Shown here one piece after another: positions 1 to 11,852 of a stretch of DNA of 64,000 nucleotides. The notes below the pieces were generated by a model, which was given only the letters and a program-made list of their open reading frames with translations, was not told the DNA's origin and did not search any database. Within the stretch, counting starts at the first letter, position 1; each line of letters begins with the position of its first letter. Source of the stretch: Stropharia rugosoannulata. Taxonomy: Eukaryota > Basidiomycota > Agaricomycetes > Agaricales > Strophariaceae. The position numbers and the translations under genes were made by a program. The DNA lies in NCBI GenBank assembly GCA_028532985.1, contig JANCIK010000006.1, positions 3,534,001-3,598,000 on the forward strand, written 5' to 3'.

Positions 1-44
1 GCGTGTTCAACTTCGAGCAGACCGGCACGGAAACGGTTACCTAG
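1..44 (+). CDS. 3' end of a gene cut by the window edge (uncertain)
   Basis: An open frame starting at base 3 runs to a TAG at 42-44 and would encode a tail ending in FNFEQTGTETVT. The rest of the gene lies outside the window, so no family can be named. The only support is that the frame is open to the edge and its composition looks coding, which is weak for 14 codons. It may be chance. Confidence 0.25.
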   Translation, partial: VFNFEQTGTETVT

Positions 45-1950
45 TGTGTCTGGCTCGTTCTATTCGCTGTTCTCGACATTAGCTGAATGGAAGAAAATGC
101 CAGCCATTCAGAAAAGGTCAGAAGCAAGGGTACGTAAGTAAATCGGCGCTGAGCGCTCATCGCCAGCGCTCAAGCTGTCTGTGTATCAATATGGAACGGT
201 CAGCGCCACGTCCCAGCGCTCTAGCTGGAAAGACCGACCGGTCGAGACTTCGTGTAACAAAGGAGAATGTTCGAGCGAAGACTGTGAACAGATCGCTGAT
301 GTTGAGCTCTCCGTACTTCAGAGAGAGCAACTCAAGATAGGGCGATTGTTCGGACGAAAGTTAGGAATGCATGGAGTATGTTGGTATAATAGCAACATGT
401 GATCGCTGATGGTTGCTTCAGCGAAGACTATGATGAAGAAACAATAATGGCTACATATCGCGTTCTGCCATTTTATTGACTGAAAAATGACTTTTGACTT
501 TACTACAGCTATGACTAGACGACAGAGCCCAACTTACCGAAATCGTTTCCTGCCCGCTAGCCATAGTAGAGGTCGCTCTCACAAAATAATGGGCGTCTTG
601 TCGTAACACCTTATACACCGAAGTAGCCGATTGTCCAGCTTTAACTGTGCTCTGGTGGCTGTTCCAGACATCAGTTTCCTCCCTGTTCTAGCCACATGTT
701 TCGTTACACCTTGAGTAGAAGGAGACAGATCAGCGGTAGATCGAAGTTATTGGTAAATAAATACTGAGGTCCTTGCCAGGTTAAGTATTATCAGTCAGAT
801 CGCTCAGTGATGAGACATCTTGTATGTTGCTATGCCTGAAAATGCATGTACAGGATTCGTTTTCGACGGCTCCAATAGGTGTGGGCGTATGCTGTCATCA
901 TGCCTTTTGGTGCCGACCTTGATTACCGGCGGGAAAGCATGTGCCGAGTTGGTGCCGAACTAAACATAGGCGCCGTGGCAGAACAAGTGATGCGTGTTGC
1001 CTCTTGCTGCTAACACACAAGTTAAAGAATCACAGTCGTTCCCAAGACGCTATCCTGGTGTGCCATGACTACTCTTTGATATCTTTGATCGACGGGAAGT
1101 GCCAGGAGACTACTAGGGGTGCGAGGCAAGAAGCATAGATGGTTATGACGCTCACAGTAACGTGCATATGGTATGCATAAGCCAGAGACGGTGTGAGGCG
1201 ATGCATGCAGAATAACAGAGTAAGTCCGAGAGGAGAAAGGGCATCCCTATTGTGCAAATGAGCCGCTCACACACAACAGCTCATCACATATTAAGGTACC
1301 TTCTTTGGCGGGTACCGGTACTAGGCGCTCAGCTCGCTTGTGTACGGCATTAACAAAATTAGAAAGAATGGGTTCGTCATATCTTTGATCTCAAGCTGTC
1401 ACTAACAAGCGGTCAAGCGACGGTTAGTTTCACGCCTACGATACATGCGGTGTTGTGGCTGAGTCGGATGATATCTTCCCGGTTCTAACAGGAATATTCA
1501 ACGCCCACACAGTACCATTGACTGACAATCCCATGGTTCACAACCATCAATGCTTATGCTAAGTGGTTATTTTCAATGATCAGGTGTATCTTCAGTATTT
1601 TTCTGGATAGAAAGCCTGGTAATTACGGTTGTTACTTACTTCACCATTGAAAGTTAGAGAGAACCAATATTATTAAAACACTAGAGCTGATAAAGGCTTA
1701 AAAGGGCCCAGCTTGGCAATCTCGCTCTAATCTTGCCTCTGATATCTATTTCTCGCACAGCGATAATTAACCATTATAAATAGCTCCATATCACTAAACC
1801 TTCACAATTGTATTAACTCGGACCACAGCAAGTTAGAGTAACGGCTGTCATGTCTCCCAAGTAACGGGTGCACAAACCGCGCGACCACTTCGTAATCAAT
1901 TGACCCAGTTCTCGAGTATGAGTAGCGACATGATTGTGGCTGTATGAACA
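45..1950. other. Intergenic, no gene seen
   Basis: About 1.9 kb with only short overlapping frames on both strands that lack intron-supported continuity or recognisable motifs. The right part is the upstream region of the secreted repeat-protein gene that starts at 2124. Confidence 0.5.
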
Positions 1951-1965
1951 GACATCTCGTTCATG

Positions 1966-1974
1966 GTATAAAAG
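1966..1974 (+). promoter_or_regulatory. Probable TATA box of the secreted repeat-protein gene
   Basis: GTATAAAAG lies about 155 bp before the ATG at 2124. It is followed by a pyrimidine- and CA-rich stretch with repeated CACA/CATC triplets up to an A-rich start context (ATTAAAATGG). This is typical of a strongly expressed fungal gene. The second AREP-repeat gene (18497, minus) has a nearly identical box at a similar distance. Confidence 0.6.
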
Positions 1975-2123
1975 CAAAAGAAGAATGTCCTTTTTTCTTC
2001 AGCTGGTCTCACCTCACTTCTACACCAACCAAACATCCCAAGCAAGCGTTGTACGCGAGCCCCTTCTACCAAGACTTCAACCTTCAATTACACATACTAC
2101 ACACCCCTCATCAAATTATTAAA

Positions 2124-3592
2124 ATGGTTCAAGTCACCAACGCTCTTCTCATCGCCGCCGCCGTTGTCCCTGCCATCGCCCTTCCTTTGGAGTATGTCTA
2201 CAAGTACTACAATATAAAAACGATATATTGATAATACTATCTACAGGGCGCGCGAGCCTGCCAATTTCAAGGCTGCTGCCAAAGTTGCAGGAAAGGTGCT
2301 CTCTGGAGCTGGAGCTGCCGCAACGTGTGTATTATTCATGAAACGGTGTAACGACGCAGCACTGACTGAAATACAGCGTCGGCTCCTTATTCCAAAGCCA
2401 GCAGCAGCAGCACCGCCGCGAAGTGGAATTCGAAGACTTCGAAGCCCGTGAGCCAGGCTTTGGCAAGGCAATCAAGGTCGGAGGCAAAGTCCTCTCTGGA
2501 GCAAGCGATGCCTCTACGTGAGTCCAATTTGTTTAATACAGCATACATATTGGTCAACATGGATGTCACCAGCGTCGGCTCATTTATCCAGAGTCATCTC
2601 CGTCGCAGCTTCGAGGACGTTGAAGCACGGGAGCCGAGCCTTGGAAAGGCAGTCAAGATCGGCGGCAAAGTGCTCTCCGGAGCTGGCACAGCTGCGACGT
2701 GAGTCTTCAATCAACTTTACCTTGTGTGAAGGCGTAGTATTTAATTTGCCACTATTCTCAGGATTGGCTCTCTGTTTTCGTCTCAACAGCACAGACGCAG
2801 CCTTGAAGTGCGCGAACCGCTCAATAGTGCCGAGGCTAAATCTATCGCAAAGGGTGCTGTTGCAATTGGCAAGTCCGCAAAGAGTGGCATTGAATTTGGC
2901 GCTGCGTATGTTTCTTTCTCAAGTTGCCTGACGGCATTGTATTAATTATCTATACTCTACAGCGTCGCTCCGATCTTCCCACAGAAGCAGCACCGCAGAT
3001 CCCTCGAAGATATTGAGGATCTCGAAGCGCGCACTGTTAGACTTCCCTCTGCGAAAACTCTGAAGGCAATTGGCGGTGCCGTTGCCGGAGCTGCAGGGTT
3101 CGGTGGCACGTCAGTACTTTCTTACATTGAACCATTCACATTGATAATGACCTAACATAAATGAATAGAATCGCGGCCTTGAACACGCAGAACCACCGAC
3201 GTGAGCTTGAGGCGCGGGAGCCAAACTTTATAAGCACCCTTGCGAAAGACGCAGGCAAAGTCGCCAAACTCGTCCTGCGTGAAGACGAGCTTGATGCGCG
3301 CGAGCCCAACATCTTTAGCACGATTGAAAAGGACGTCGGAAAGGTAGCGGGGCTCGTCTTGAGGGAAGACGAGCTAGACGCTCGCGAGCCGAACATCTTT
3401 TCCACCATAGCCAAGGATGCTGGCAAGGTTGTTGGACTGGTTCTCCGTGAAGACGAGCTGGACGCACGGGAGCCTAATTTCATTACTGCCATCGCTAAAG
3501 ATGCTGGGAAGGTTGCGAAGCTGGTGCTCCGTGAGGATAGCAATGGCAATCTATACATTCGGGATTACAGCGAGGAATACTACCTCGACTAG
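2124..3592 (+). CDS. Secreted EAREP-repeat precursor, Kex2-type processed repeat protein candidate
   Basis: Predicted exons are 2124-2191, 2247-2324, 2377-2517, 2573-2698, 2762-2905, 2963-3109 and 3169-3592, giving 375 aa. Residues 1-20 are a clear signal peptide ending AIALP and followed at once by LEAREP. The mature part is a chain of units with the plan (H)RR-x-(L/F)E...EAREP, then an Ala/Gly/Lys-rich segment such as GKVLSGAG. The last exon adds four tandem units of the form LREDELDAREPN. All six introns split a codon after its second base (phase 2), so each internal exon is symmetrical and carries about one unit. The dibasic RR before each EAREP resembles Kex2 cleavage sites in fungal KEP precursors. 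That the protein is cut into peptides is inference; no domain family of known function is recognised. The ATG is chosen for its signal peptide and because upstream frames close. Confidence 0.85.
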
Positions 3593-4174
3593 ATGTACAA
3601 TGGAACAACCCACACTTGTAATAGTATTTACACACGATGTACCATATGTACTTACAACAATTAGAGAAAACCATGATCGTGCATTAACCCTAACTCTACT
3701 GAACCAATATTGTACTTTCCACAGAATAATTGAGTGTTTATTAAGCTTGACAATAATTTTCCATATGGCAGCATTTATTGCAAAGTTTAGTGAGGTATTC
3801 TGGCGTTCTGGTCTATATCCTGGTTAATACCCGCGGTAGAGGCATATCCTAATGGAGCCTAATGCAAATGGGTCTCTTTGGGTACAGCGGATCACGCCCA
3901 ATATATACTGAAGCTTGAAAGTATCTAGCAAAGTAGCCTTCCTTTTTCTGTGATGCAAAAATCACACGGTGTACCAACACCACAAGTATACTTAGTAGCC
4001 ACCGTGCCATTGTGATGCTTATCCAATGCCCTTGATCTGCGCTGATCTTCCCAGCTGCTCAAGTGTTCAAGCAGCTGGTTCAACGTTCACCTCTTGCATC
4101 CTGCCAAAGGTAAGTAAACCAAAGCTGAGAAATATGGAGTCTCAATGTTGTAAGCAACGTTGTACCTCTCTTCG
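3593..4174. other. Intergenic between repeat-protein gene and HET gene
   Basis: AT-rich 3' flank and the HET promoter region. No coding frame or RNA signature is seen. Confidence 0.5.
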
Positions 4175-6311
4175 ATGACCCCTCAGTCCTCAGCGTTTGT
4201 CATGATAGTGACGGGAAGTCTGACAAGTAAGCAATGCCTGTCTGCATAACACACTTGGGATTGACATAGCAAAGGAGACGCTGGAGCGCAGGCTGACATA
4301 TTTCTGTCAGCAATGGTGGGATTTATGAAGTCTATTATTCCAAACGTCGGTATGTGCATTGATGATATTCTTTGCAAGATCTTTCCTTCCGATGAATCTG
4401 ATGCATATACTATAATCCAGATACTAGCTTGGCCGCCACAATAAGCACTACATCAGAAGGAAAAGCGCTAGTCAGGGCACTTACAGATTACATTATGTTG
4501 TTTGTGAATCCTCAACCGCCCGAAATTGAAATGATAATATTGCAGCCAGGTATGCTGGATAGTCTTCAGAACACATTGAAATAAAAGTTCATCGTCCGAT
4601 ATCAATCCAGTCACTAATGAGACGGAGCCCTCCAGTCGTCTTGGTGGGGAGGAACATCTGGGCTCAGAGATCCCGGGGAAAATCTATGAAAAAACTCGCG
4701 TACAAGTTGTGAACAGAATGCCTAGACGGTTGTTGATGTTCGACGCGAATGGTGCCAACATTAAAATCATCTCGCGAAATGACGTTATTGAGGACATTCG
4801 TTCCAGGGCAACTCGGGCCGCTACTGAGGAGAAGTTCCAAGCCGATTGGTATTCCTGCGCAGAAGATCCTGATATACGTTCCTGCTGGAGGCGACAAGAT
4901 GAGCTCATTGAGAAGCTTCTTACACAGCACAGCGCCCGATATGCAATTTTATCACACAGATGGCTTCAAGGACAGGACGGAGAAGTTCAGTATGAAGACT
5001 GGGCCAAACGTGAACGCAATCCTGAAGGTCCGGGATACCATAAAATCCGCAAGTTCTGCGAAATTGCCGCTGTTCAATATGGCGTGTCGTATGGATGGAT
5101 GGACACCGTATGCATTGACAAAACTAGCAGCACTGAGCTAGACGAGTCCATCAGGTCGATGTATAAATGGTACCGCTATGCCCACGTATGCATCGCCTAT
5201 ATGGCTGATACGACGGAATTGAGCGAGATGCAGTCGGATTCGTGGTTTTCTCGCGGTTGGACACTTCAGGAACTAGCGGCGCCGAAGAACATTCAATTCT
5301 ACAACAAGAACTGGGAAGGATTCACAGAAACACAGATAGGCTTTCCTGAACCCCTTCCACTCTTCACAAGCGATTCTATGTCTCCAAGCGATTCGTCGAT
5401 ACGGGACTCAGTACTCAGTGCTAGACCAAGTCACGGCTGGAGCAGGAATTTCGAGAAGAGAACTTGCGCTCTTTCACCGTGGGCAGGTCGAAATGGTTTC
5501 CATATCCAGGAAGTTCGGGCTCGCGGCGACCAGAAATGTTACAATCAAGGAAGACGAAGTATACTCTCTCATGGGGCTTTTCGGAGTTGAGATACCTGTT
5601 GCCTACGGTGAAGGTGCTGGGAGAGCATTGTACCGTCTACAAAGGGAACTCCTTAACACGCATAAAAATGTCTTGGACATTTTCAACTGTGCCTACATAC
5701 CCGACAGCAATAGTGAAGTAACTACATTGCAGAAATTCCAGTCCCTTCCTATCAGCATCACTCAATATCTAGGACGGTCTGATGCATTCGATCCTAGTGA
5801 CAAATACAGTAAATTTTCCTCACTTCTGGATATATGGAGACCGGTGCAGGCTCTTTCTTCTACCCATCTAGGGCTGTACGTCCCGCTTCTTCTCTTTCCA
5901 GCTCTTGTCAAACAACATCAAGAAGGATATAGTCCAAAGGGACTATTCAGCGGTCGGTGCTTTCTAACACAGGGCGAAAACGAAGTTTTGCAATATAATA
6001 TTCTCGACTATCGCCTCTATGACGACACCCAGGAAATAGATACTCAGTCACCTAGTAACATCCCCAACATAGTTTTCTTTGCCGTATTGAATTTCACCAT
6101 AGACAATGGTACCGTCCATGTACCGGTCCGTGGCCTCGGTATCCCTCTTCATTGCGGCGGCATGAAACCTGGAGAAGTGCACCAAGCTGATGATATAAAA
6201 TTAATTGCTTCGACCAGGGCACCAGTTTGCGCCATTAAATCAGCCACGGAAAAGTACAGTGCTTTGCAAACGGAGTTGAGCGACCACGGTATACAATTCA
6301 TCACTCTTTAA
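4175..6311 (+). pseudogene. HET-domain protein, frameshifted by a 7-bp tandem duplication
   Basis: HET (heterokaryon incompatibility) proteins trigger programmed cell death on non-self recognition in filamentous fungi. Predicted exons are 4175-4226, 4311-4349, 4421-4549 and 4611-6311, and the first three join in frame. HET motifs are present in order: ARYAILSHRW (about 4938), GWMDTVCIDK (about 5094) and WFSRGWTLQELAAP (about 5242), then EDEVYSLMGLFGVEIPVAYGEG in the next frame from about 5552. The frame changes at 5406-5419, where ACTCAGT is present twice in tandem. With a single copy the two halves would read as one chain through a normal HET-to-C-terminal linker. As sequenced, the first half would run on out of frame and end at 5590, losing the conserved YGEG segment and the roughly 250-residue C-terminus. 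Alternatives are an assembly error or a functional HET-only short form. Upstream exons are less certain than the HET core. Confidence 0.8.
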
Positions 6312-6485
6312 GTCTAATTAGTCTGATCAAGGTTTCTAAATCGTTGTCATTCACTTATGTAAAATATAGCCGCATAAGGCACTACACTATATGTTATGTA
6401 TACGCATTCCGTGACTTTTCAGATTAATGAAAGCGAATAGGATGTTAAAAAATTACTTGTAGTATCTCCGAAACATGAAGTTCAT

Positions 6486-6569
6486 GCATTAAGAGGGAAT
6501 CGAACCCCCGGCGGGTCGAGCTTATTACTCGAATGGCAACGACCCAGGTTACCACTACCCCATTAATGC
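6486..6569 (-). tRNA. tRNA-Gly(GCC) with 14-nt intron, copy 1
   Basis: The minus strand folds as a full cloverleaf: acceptor GCATTAA/TTAATGC, D-stem GGGT/ACCT with AGTGGTA loop, anticodon stem GGTCG/CGACC, T-stem GGGGG/CCCTC with TTCGATT loop. The anticodon loop is TTGCCA + T, with the intron after position 37, the usual site in eukaryotic tRNA genes. Anticodon GCC reads glycine. The mature length is 70 nt. A run of six T lies downstream on the minus strand (about 6447), a Pol III terminator. Confidence 0.92.
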
Positions 6570-6960
6570 TGACGATCAGTGCTGGACAATGGAAGTCTTA
6601 ATATACGTGACTCCCATTTACATGTAAAAATAATCGATTTTTGGGATTGTGACGTTTCCTCAACTTCTCGCTTCACAAGCCATCGTGTCTACTTATGAGT
6701 TGATGGAAGAAATTTCATACTGAACGAAAATAGGCCGAGCTGAAGTCATTTTCTAATGTACGTAGCAAGCTTTTAAGAATAAAGTATAGGTCGCTACGTA
6801 CACCATTAGGTTTACCAAAAATCAAAAATGTCTAACATTTCCCCTGCATTACTATACGCTGTCCACCGTCTAATATTGAACCTCATGGCCTGAGCAATTA
6901 GCAGGAACATCTGGAGCGAGTGCTACCTCCACCCATAACCAAGGGCCCATACTGGGATTC
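6570..6960. other. Intergenic, 3' flank of the lysine-rich protein gene
   Basis: AT-rich. Nothing beyond likely 3' untranslated sequence of the minus-strand gene is seen. Confidence 0.5.
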
Positions 6961-8830
6961 TTAGTCCCATACAAGTCGCCCCGTTGGATCCACGCTGGCG
7001 ACCATTCCGCCGCTGACCTTCCCGTGGCCCTTGCTGCCAGAGAGCTGTTCCTTCATCCGCTCGCGCTCGAGTTCGCGGCGGTGCTGCTCAAGTGCAGTCT
7101 GCTGTGCGGCCGCTTGGTCTGCTTTTGCCGCTTTCTTGAGTTCGGCGGCCTTGCGGTTCTGACGCTGCTTTTTAGTGAGCGTATCAGTTGCATTGGAGGG
7201 TCCCGAGGTCGATCCAGAAGCAGGAGTTGAAGAGGACAGCGAGCCTGACGCGGTGAGCGGGCGTTCTAGAGGGAGGGGAGTTAGTAAGGGGCTATTGCGG
7301 CGCAAAGGGAGGGGGTATAAATGATGTATTCCGAGTAGCGCGTTTAGCCATAGCTATAACAGCAAAAAATCGCATGCGTGACATGCCACGGGAAGGAGCC
7401 GACAAGAGCTTGAAGAACATATGTTAAAGGATGAGCTAGAAACTCACTTGATTTCTTGCTGCTCTGGACAACCCACTCGCCTTCATCAGCCTCGTCACCA
7501 GGCTCACCGACATCCTCGTAGTCACCCCATGAAAAACCTTCGGCAGGCTTCTCGTTTGGGAGGGGAGTAACTCGCATTACACGCGCAAGGGAAGGCTGAT
7601 CTGGGGTTGCGAGCATACTACATGGAAGAAAAAGTGAGTTAGCATATAATCAGCCCATTCGCGGTTCCCTGCCCCATATAAAGGCAGATGACGTGAAAGG
7701 AAGAGTACTCACTCATCGACAGCAGTTTTGCGTGGTTTGGGCAGTAGCCTTTCCGCAAGCGTCCTGCGCTCCCCTGTCGACGATGCTCGGGCCGCCGCAC
7801 TTAGTAGGAACTGGTGAGCCTCCCCAGGCTGGGCCTCTTCTTCCTCTTCCTCCTCCCCTTCTCCATTGCCACTGTCGCTCTCACTGCTGCGCGATTCTAC
7901 GGGTTCGTGCATTTGTATCACCCCACGGGAGATGCTAACAGCGGGGGAGGACTCTGCCGTGCCACTGGGCGTTGTGTCCCCTGCCGCGGGTCTCCCGCGA
8001 GTCTTGTTACGGGCCTTGCCTGAGGAGACCTGCGTCCATGAGCCGTCCGTATCGAGCGAGGTGGTCGACGGCGTTGGACGGGAGAGTTTAGGAGACTCGA
8101 GGGCCACTGGGGGAGGAGCGGGGGTGCCCTTCGGCGTAGGCTTCGCACTGTTGTTCGCTGTACCGGTACCGGAGGCCCCTTTAGCCTTTGCCCCAGACTT
8201 CTGAACAGACGCGGATGCTGATGCCGGAGCTGGGAGAGTCTGCGACGCTGCAGGCGTTGATCCGCCCGATTCTGCAGTAGCTTTCTTTCCTTTCTTCGCC
8301 TTCTTGCCTGCCTTGGGTTCGATTTCACTTGCGGAAAGGAAGTCGATAGATGCAGACACGCTTTCAGGAGGTACTACAGGAGCGGTTTGGGCCTCCCTCG
8401 CGCTTGCGCTCGCCTCGTCTTTGGTGCCTTTTCCAGCTTTCCCTTTCTTCTTGGATTTCTTCTCCCCAGTCACAGCGCCTGACGTAGACCCTGCGCTATC
8501 TTCGAACCCTCCAGGGAGCTTCGCGACCTCTGCAAAACTCGGCGCGCCGGGACTACCAGGGGCTGCAGCGGTAGCAGCAGCGGCTTTGCCTTTCTTTTTC
8601 CCTTTTTTGGCTGCACCGCTGGTCGAAGTAATATCCGAGGCATTTGCAGAGTCGGCCTGTGCTGCGGTAGACTTCGCCTTCTTCTTTTCCTTGTTAGCAG
8701 CGGCACCGGCTGTGGCACCGGAGGACGAAGGGGCAAGCTGGGTGTAACCTAACGCGACAGCACCCGCGACTACAAGCGCGGTCGCTGCGGCTTCAGGAGT
8801 GAGATACGACGAGCTTTGCGCGGCGCCCAT
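6961..8830 (-). CDS. Membrane-anchored Lys/Ala-rich low-complexity protein, uncharacterised
   Basis: Minus-strand exons are 8830-7713, 7617-7448 and 7265-6961, all joining in frame (530 aa). Residues about 11-32 (EAAATALVVAGAVALGYTQL) form a single hydrophobic segment. It is followed by about 250 residues rich in KKxKKGK, Ala, Ser and Pro, an acidic run (EEEEEEE), a DGSWTQV motif, a WGDYEDVGEPGDE segment with a second short tryptophan motif (GEWVVQ), and a basic C-terminus beginning LTKKQRQNRKAAELKK and ending GRLVWD. The plan recalls ER or organelle-anchored proteins with a long basic cytosolic tail (ribosome-receptor-like composition), but that is analogy only. The third intron-bounded gap (7266-7447, 182 nt) is long for this genome and could hide another exon. 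A clear housekeeping-like gene of unknown role. Confidence 0.8.
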
Positions 8831-9645
8831 ACTTGCGTTGATAAGTGTCTAGAGTTTGTTGTCGAAGTTAAGGCGAGTTACGCGGCGCCGTATGTGGCTG
8901 GCTGCTATATGCGTTGGGACGAAGTGGGCAGTGCTTATAGGATACTATCTGCGCGGCAGGATCGTAATACGGTATAAAGCCTGATCAATGACCTGGGTGG
9001 TGTGTTGTATGAGTTGAGGGGTGGTCAAGGCGGTCGCTGCAGTGAATTCTAGTTAGTTCTGACGTGGAGCGTTCCTCGCCTAGGGACGTACCACGTGCTG
9101 TGCGCGGCGGGCCGTGTACGAATACAGTCGCAAACAGAGCCTGCCGCATTCTTGCCGACAGCTCGAAGATGTGTTTCGTTCCCGCTTCCAAGTTCCAGTT
9201 ACTTCCTAAACAATTCCTGAACGTCGATGATGTTCTAAAAGACTGTAGCTTATATGCCTATTGTATAATAGTACGCCATCAATCCAAGCTGTAGAGCTTT
9301 TGAATATTTTCTGCACGCGTTTGTGGATTATTGTTCCAATACATTTGACAAGAAGGAAAAGCTTAAGCGTTGCCTATACATTCGTCACAAATACTGACTT
9401 CTGTATTAATACTAATACAGAAAGTTCTGAGTTGGGTCAGGTTGGGTCTTGAACGTTGAACGGTGACTGGTGAGCTTGAGTCTTCACTGTTCGGTGTTTA
9501 GTTTCAACTCTTAGTATTTAAATAGTGATACTATGTACTAGATAGTAGATAGTAGAAATTAAATTTCAACTTAAGTTAAAACAAAAAGATGTGTTCACTC
9601 TTCAAATTCAAAATATGAACGGTATTAACCAGTTGCACTTGCGAT
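8831..9645. other. Intergenic, shared upstream region
   Basis: Contains the 5' flank of the minus-strand gene. A short frame at 9064-9294 has no motif and no splice support. 9420-9560 is simple AT-rich sequence with short repeats such as TAGATAGTAGATAGTAG. Confidence 0.5.
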
Positions 9646-9732
9646 GCATTAAGAGGGAATCGAACCCCCGGCGGGTCGAGCTTTGCTCTAGCTTCATGGC
9701 AACGACCCAGGTTACCACTACCCCATTAATGC
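9646..9732 (-). tRNA. tRNA-Gly(GCC) with 17-nt intron, copy 2
   Basis: The exons are identical to copy 1 in every stem and loop, with a different 17-nt intron after position 37. AAAACAAAAA just below 9590 gives a T-rich Pol III stop on the minus strand. The flanks do not resemble copy 1 outside the tRNA. Confidence 0.92.
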
Positions 9733-10101
9733 ATAAATCAGATGTTCCCATGCTATTACGAGGCGCTCATGTGACCCTTATAGTTCCTGGACTTCAGTGA
9801 AAACAATTACCTCCAAATTATCTCAGTCCGTAAATGCCCCATTGTCTGCAAACCCACTCAAGCTTGTAAGTAGCATGAGAGGCTTTTAATCATAAGATTT
9901 TTTTACTTAGACTTAGGCGATTTCCTACTAAAGAAACTAGTCGTAACCGACCTCGGCCTCTTTTGTGTCAAAAAACTTACGCTTATCAGATCAAGACAAG
10001 AAAGAAAGGAACGCGTGTCATGACCCAACTAGTCAAGCCCTTATAATGCCTTTGTTCTGCGACCATCCTCGTCACTGCAAATCGTACGTTCTGCCTCAAC
10101 C

Positions 10102-11852
10102 ATGCCGACCTATCATGTCCCCGTCGAAATAACCGAAACGATTCTTGAACTCGCTCTTCCTCCCGTCCGGGAACTGCAGGACGAAAAGAAAGACACCTTC
10201 GTACCCAGTTATTCTGAAAGAACCATGCTGTCCAATTTCGCCCTGGTAGCCCCGCGATGGCGTCACCTTGCAAATGCGCGCCGCTTCCTGTCTCTGTCCG
10301 TTGACAGCCAGACCTCAACACGACGTGTTCACCTCCTCGCACAGGTGATGACTTCTCGTCTCTGGTCAGCTCGCGAAGGAATAGCACAGCACTGTCACGA
10401 ATTTTCTTTTGGTCCAGATAGCCCGCAAAGAATGCATGAATTGGCCGTCTCTGGAGTACCTGATCACAGGACTGACTTTATGTACTCTATCTTGAGTGCT
10501 CTTTTCCCGGGGGACCCTTGGAGTTCGCCAGCTACCGTAACGCTCGCGAAGGTGGTACACAACACATTCCACCTAGGACCACCATACAGAGGTATGGGAT
10601 CGCGGCCGTTATGTTCGTTCCTCGGCCTACAGGATTATATTCAAAGCTGCATATATGGCCTAATCGCCAACCCAAATCTCACGTGCTTTCATATTTCAAA
10701 CATGAAAAACTACGACGTGATGGCGTGCCCACCCAGCATCCCCAAGCTTTACCTTACGAATGTTATTTTCATTGGACCACCTTCAGGCATCCCTTTCCTT
10801 CACGGTTGGGATTTTCCAAACATGACCGTGCTCAAGCTTGATAAAGTTACCCACTTTATTGAAGTCATGGCGTCAACCTTAGTCGGCCGCTGTTTCAATA
10901 AACTGGAACAACTTACTCTTTCCGACTTGCCGACGGATGACGTGCGTTTTCTACATGCTCTCTATGTACTTGGACGTGTAGTTAAGGATATAACAGTGGA
11001 GCACAAAATGATCGGTACGTCAACCACAACTCACTCTTCCTATTGCAAAGGCCTAATCACTTTTAAATAGCTAACCGTTTATCTGGAAGCGATATGGATA
11101 TTGAATTCTCCCATTTTCCCCACCTTGAAACCTTACGGATTATTATTGATGTGACCTTACAGGTCGAAGTAATTGCGTTGGACGGGGCTGTATACGACCT
11201 GCCGACAGAACTTCTTGACAGCATTGGCGAACTTCTTCCTCACACAATACCGTCCAAATTACTCCTTATTGTGAAAACTTCAATGTCCCTGGACTTGAAC
11301 TATATAATCGGGTTTGATTCAGACATATTTTCATGGGAGGGTGACATAGACCTCGCTGATGATATCGAAGACCTGCTTGGAAGGTTTCCACAATCTCAGA
11401 TGACAATGGAGATCCACGTGGATGTACAGCCGTTCAAAATGAATAGTGAGGCCGTGGATGAGCCATACAATCTCAAGGAGTTCGAGACCAGCTTCCAGGA
11501 ATATTTGCGTAGGGATGTTTTTGAGCCCTTAAGCGAGATTCGCAGACTCGATTTCAAGATCGTCCTCACTTTGCATGAACTCAGCTTCGCAGATGACGAC
11601 AGTGAGAGTACGGATACAGACGGCTTTGTTTCACTTGACAGCCAACAGTGGGAAGAACATATATTTTACCTTGACAGAACGGAAGATGTTGATCAATCAG
11701 AGGGCATAGATGAAAATGGGACGGGTAGCGATGATAATGAGGGTAGTGAGGAGAGTAGTGGCGACAATGAGGGTAGTGAGGAGAGTAGTGGCGACAATGA
11801 AGAGAGCGGGGACGGTAATTCGGACTATGAGATGGACGAGGCTGAGAGCTAA
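10102..11852 (+). CDS. F-box-like protein, orphan agaricomycete type
   Basis: Exons 10102-11014 and 11071-11852 (phase 1 intron, donor GTACGT, acceptor AAATAG) give 564 aa. The N-terminus has an F-box-like pattern: VPVEITETILELALPP, then LSNFALVAPRWRHLANARRF. F-box proteins normally link substrates to SCF ubiquitin ligases through Skp1, and in agaricomycetes they form huge species-specific families. The middle is leucine-patterned without clear LRRs. The C-terminus (about 505-564) is highly acidic and includes a 30-bp unit repeated in tandem (about 11729-11795) that encodes NEGSEESSGD. It shares layout and a phase 1 intron with the gene at 24735. The substrate is unknown. Confidence 0.75.

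Noticed and set aside
4227..4310. Treating 4313 as the HET gene start
   Set aside because: The frame extends upstream through an intron with a GTAAGC donor to an ATG at 4175, so the downstream ATG is probably internal. Not certain without transcripts.
5411..5418. An 8-nt intron (GT...AG) restoring the HET frame
   Set aside because: Far below the shortest functional intron. The tandem 7-bp duplication explains the frame change better.
8304..8747. 147-codon plus-strand frame opposite the Lys/Ala-rich protein
   Set aside because: Antisense shadow of the strongly biased coding exon. The minus-strand frame continues across two introns and the plus frame does not.
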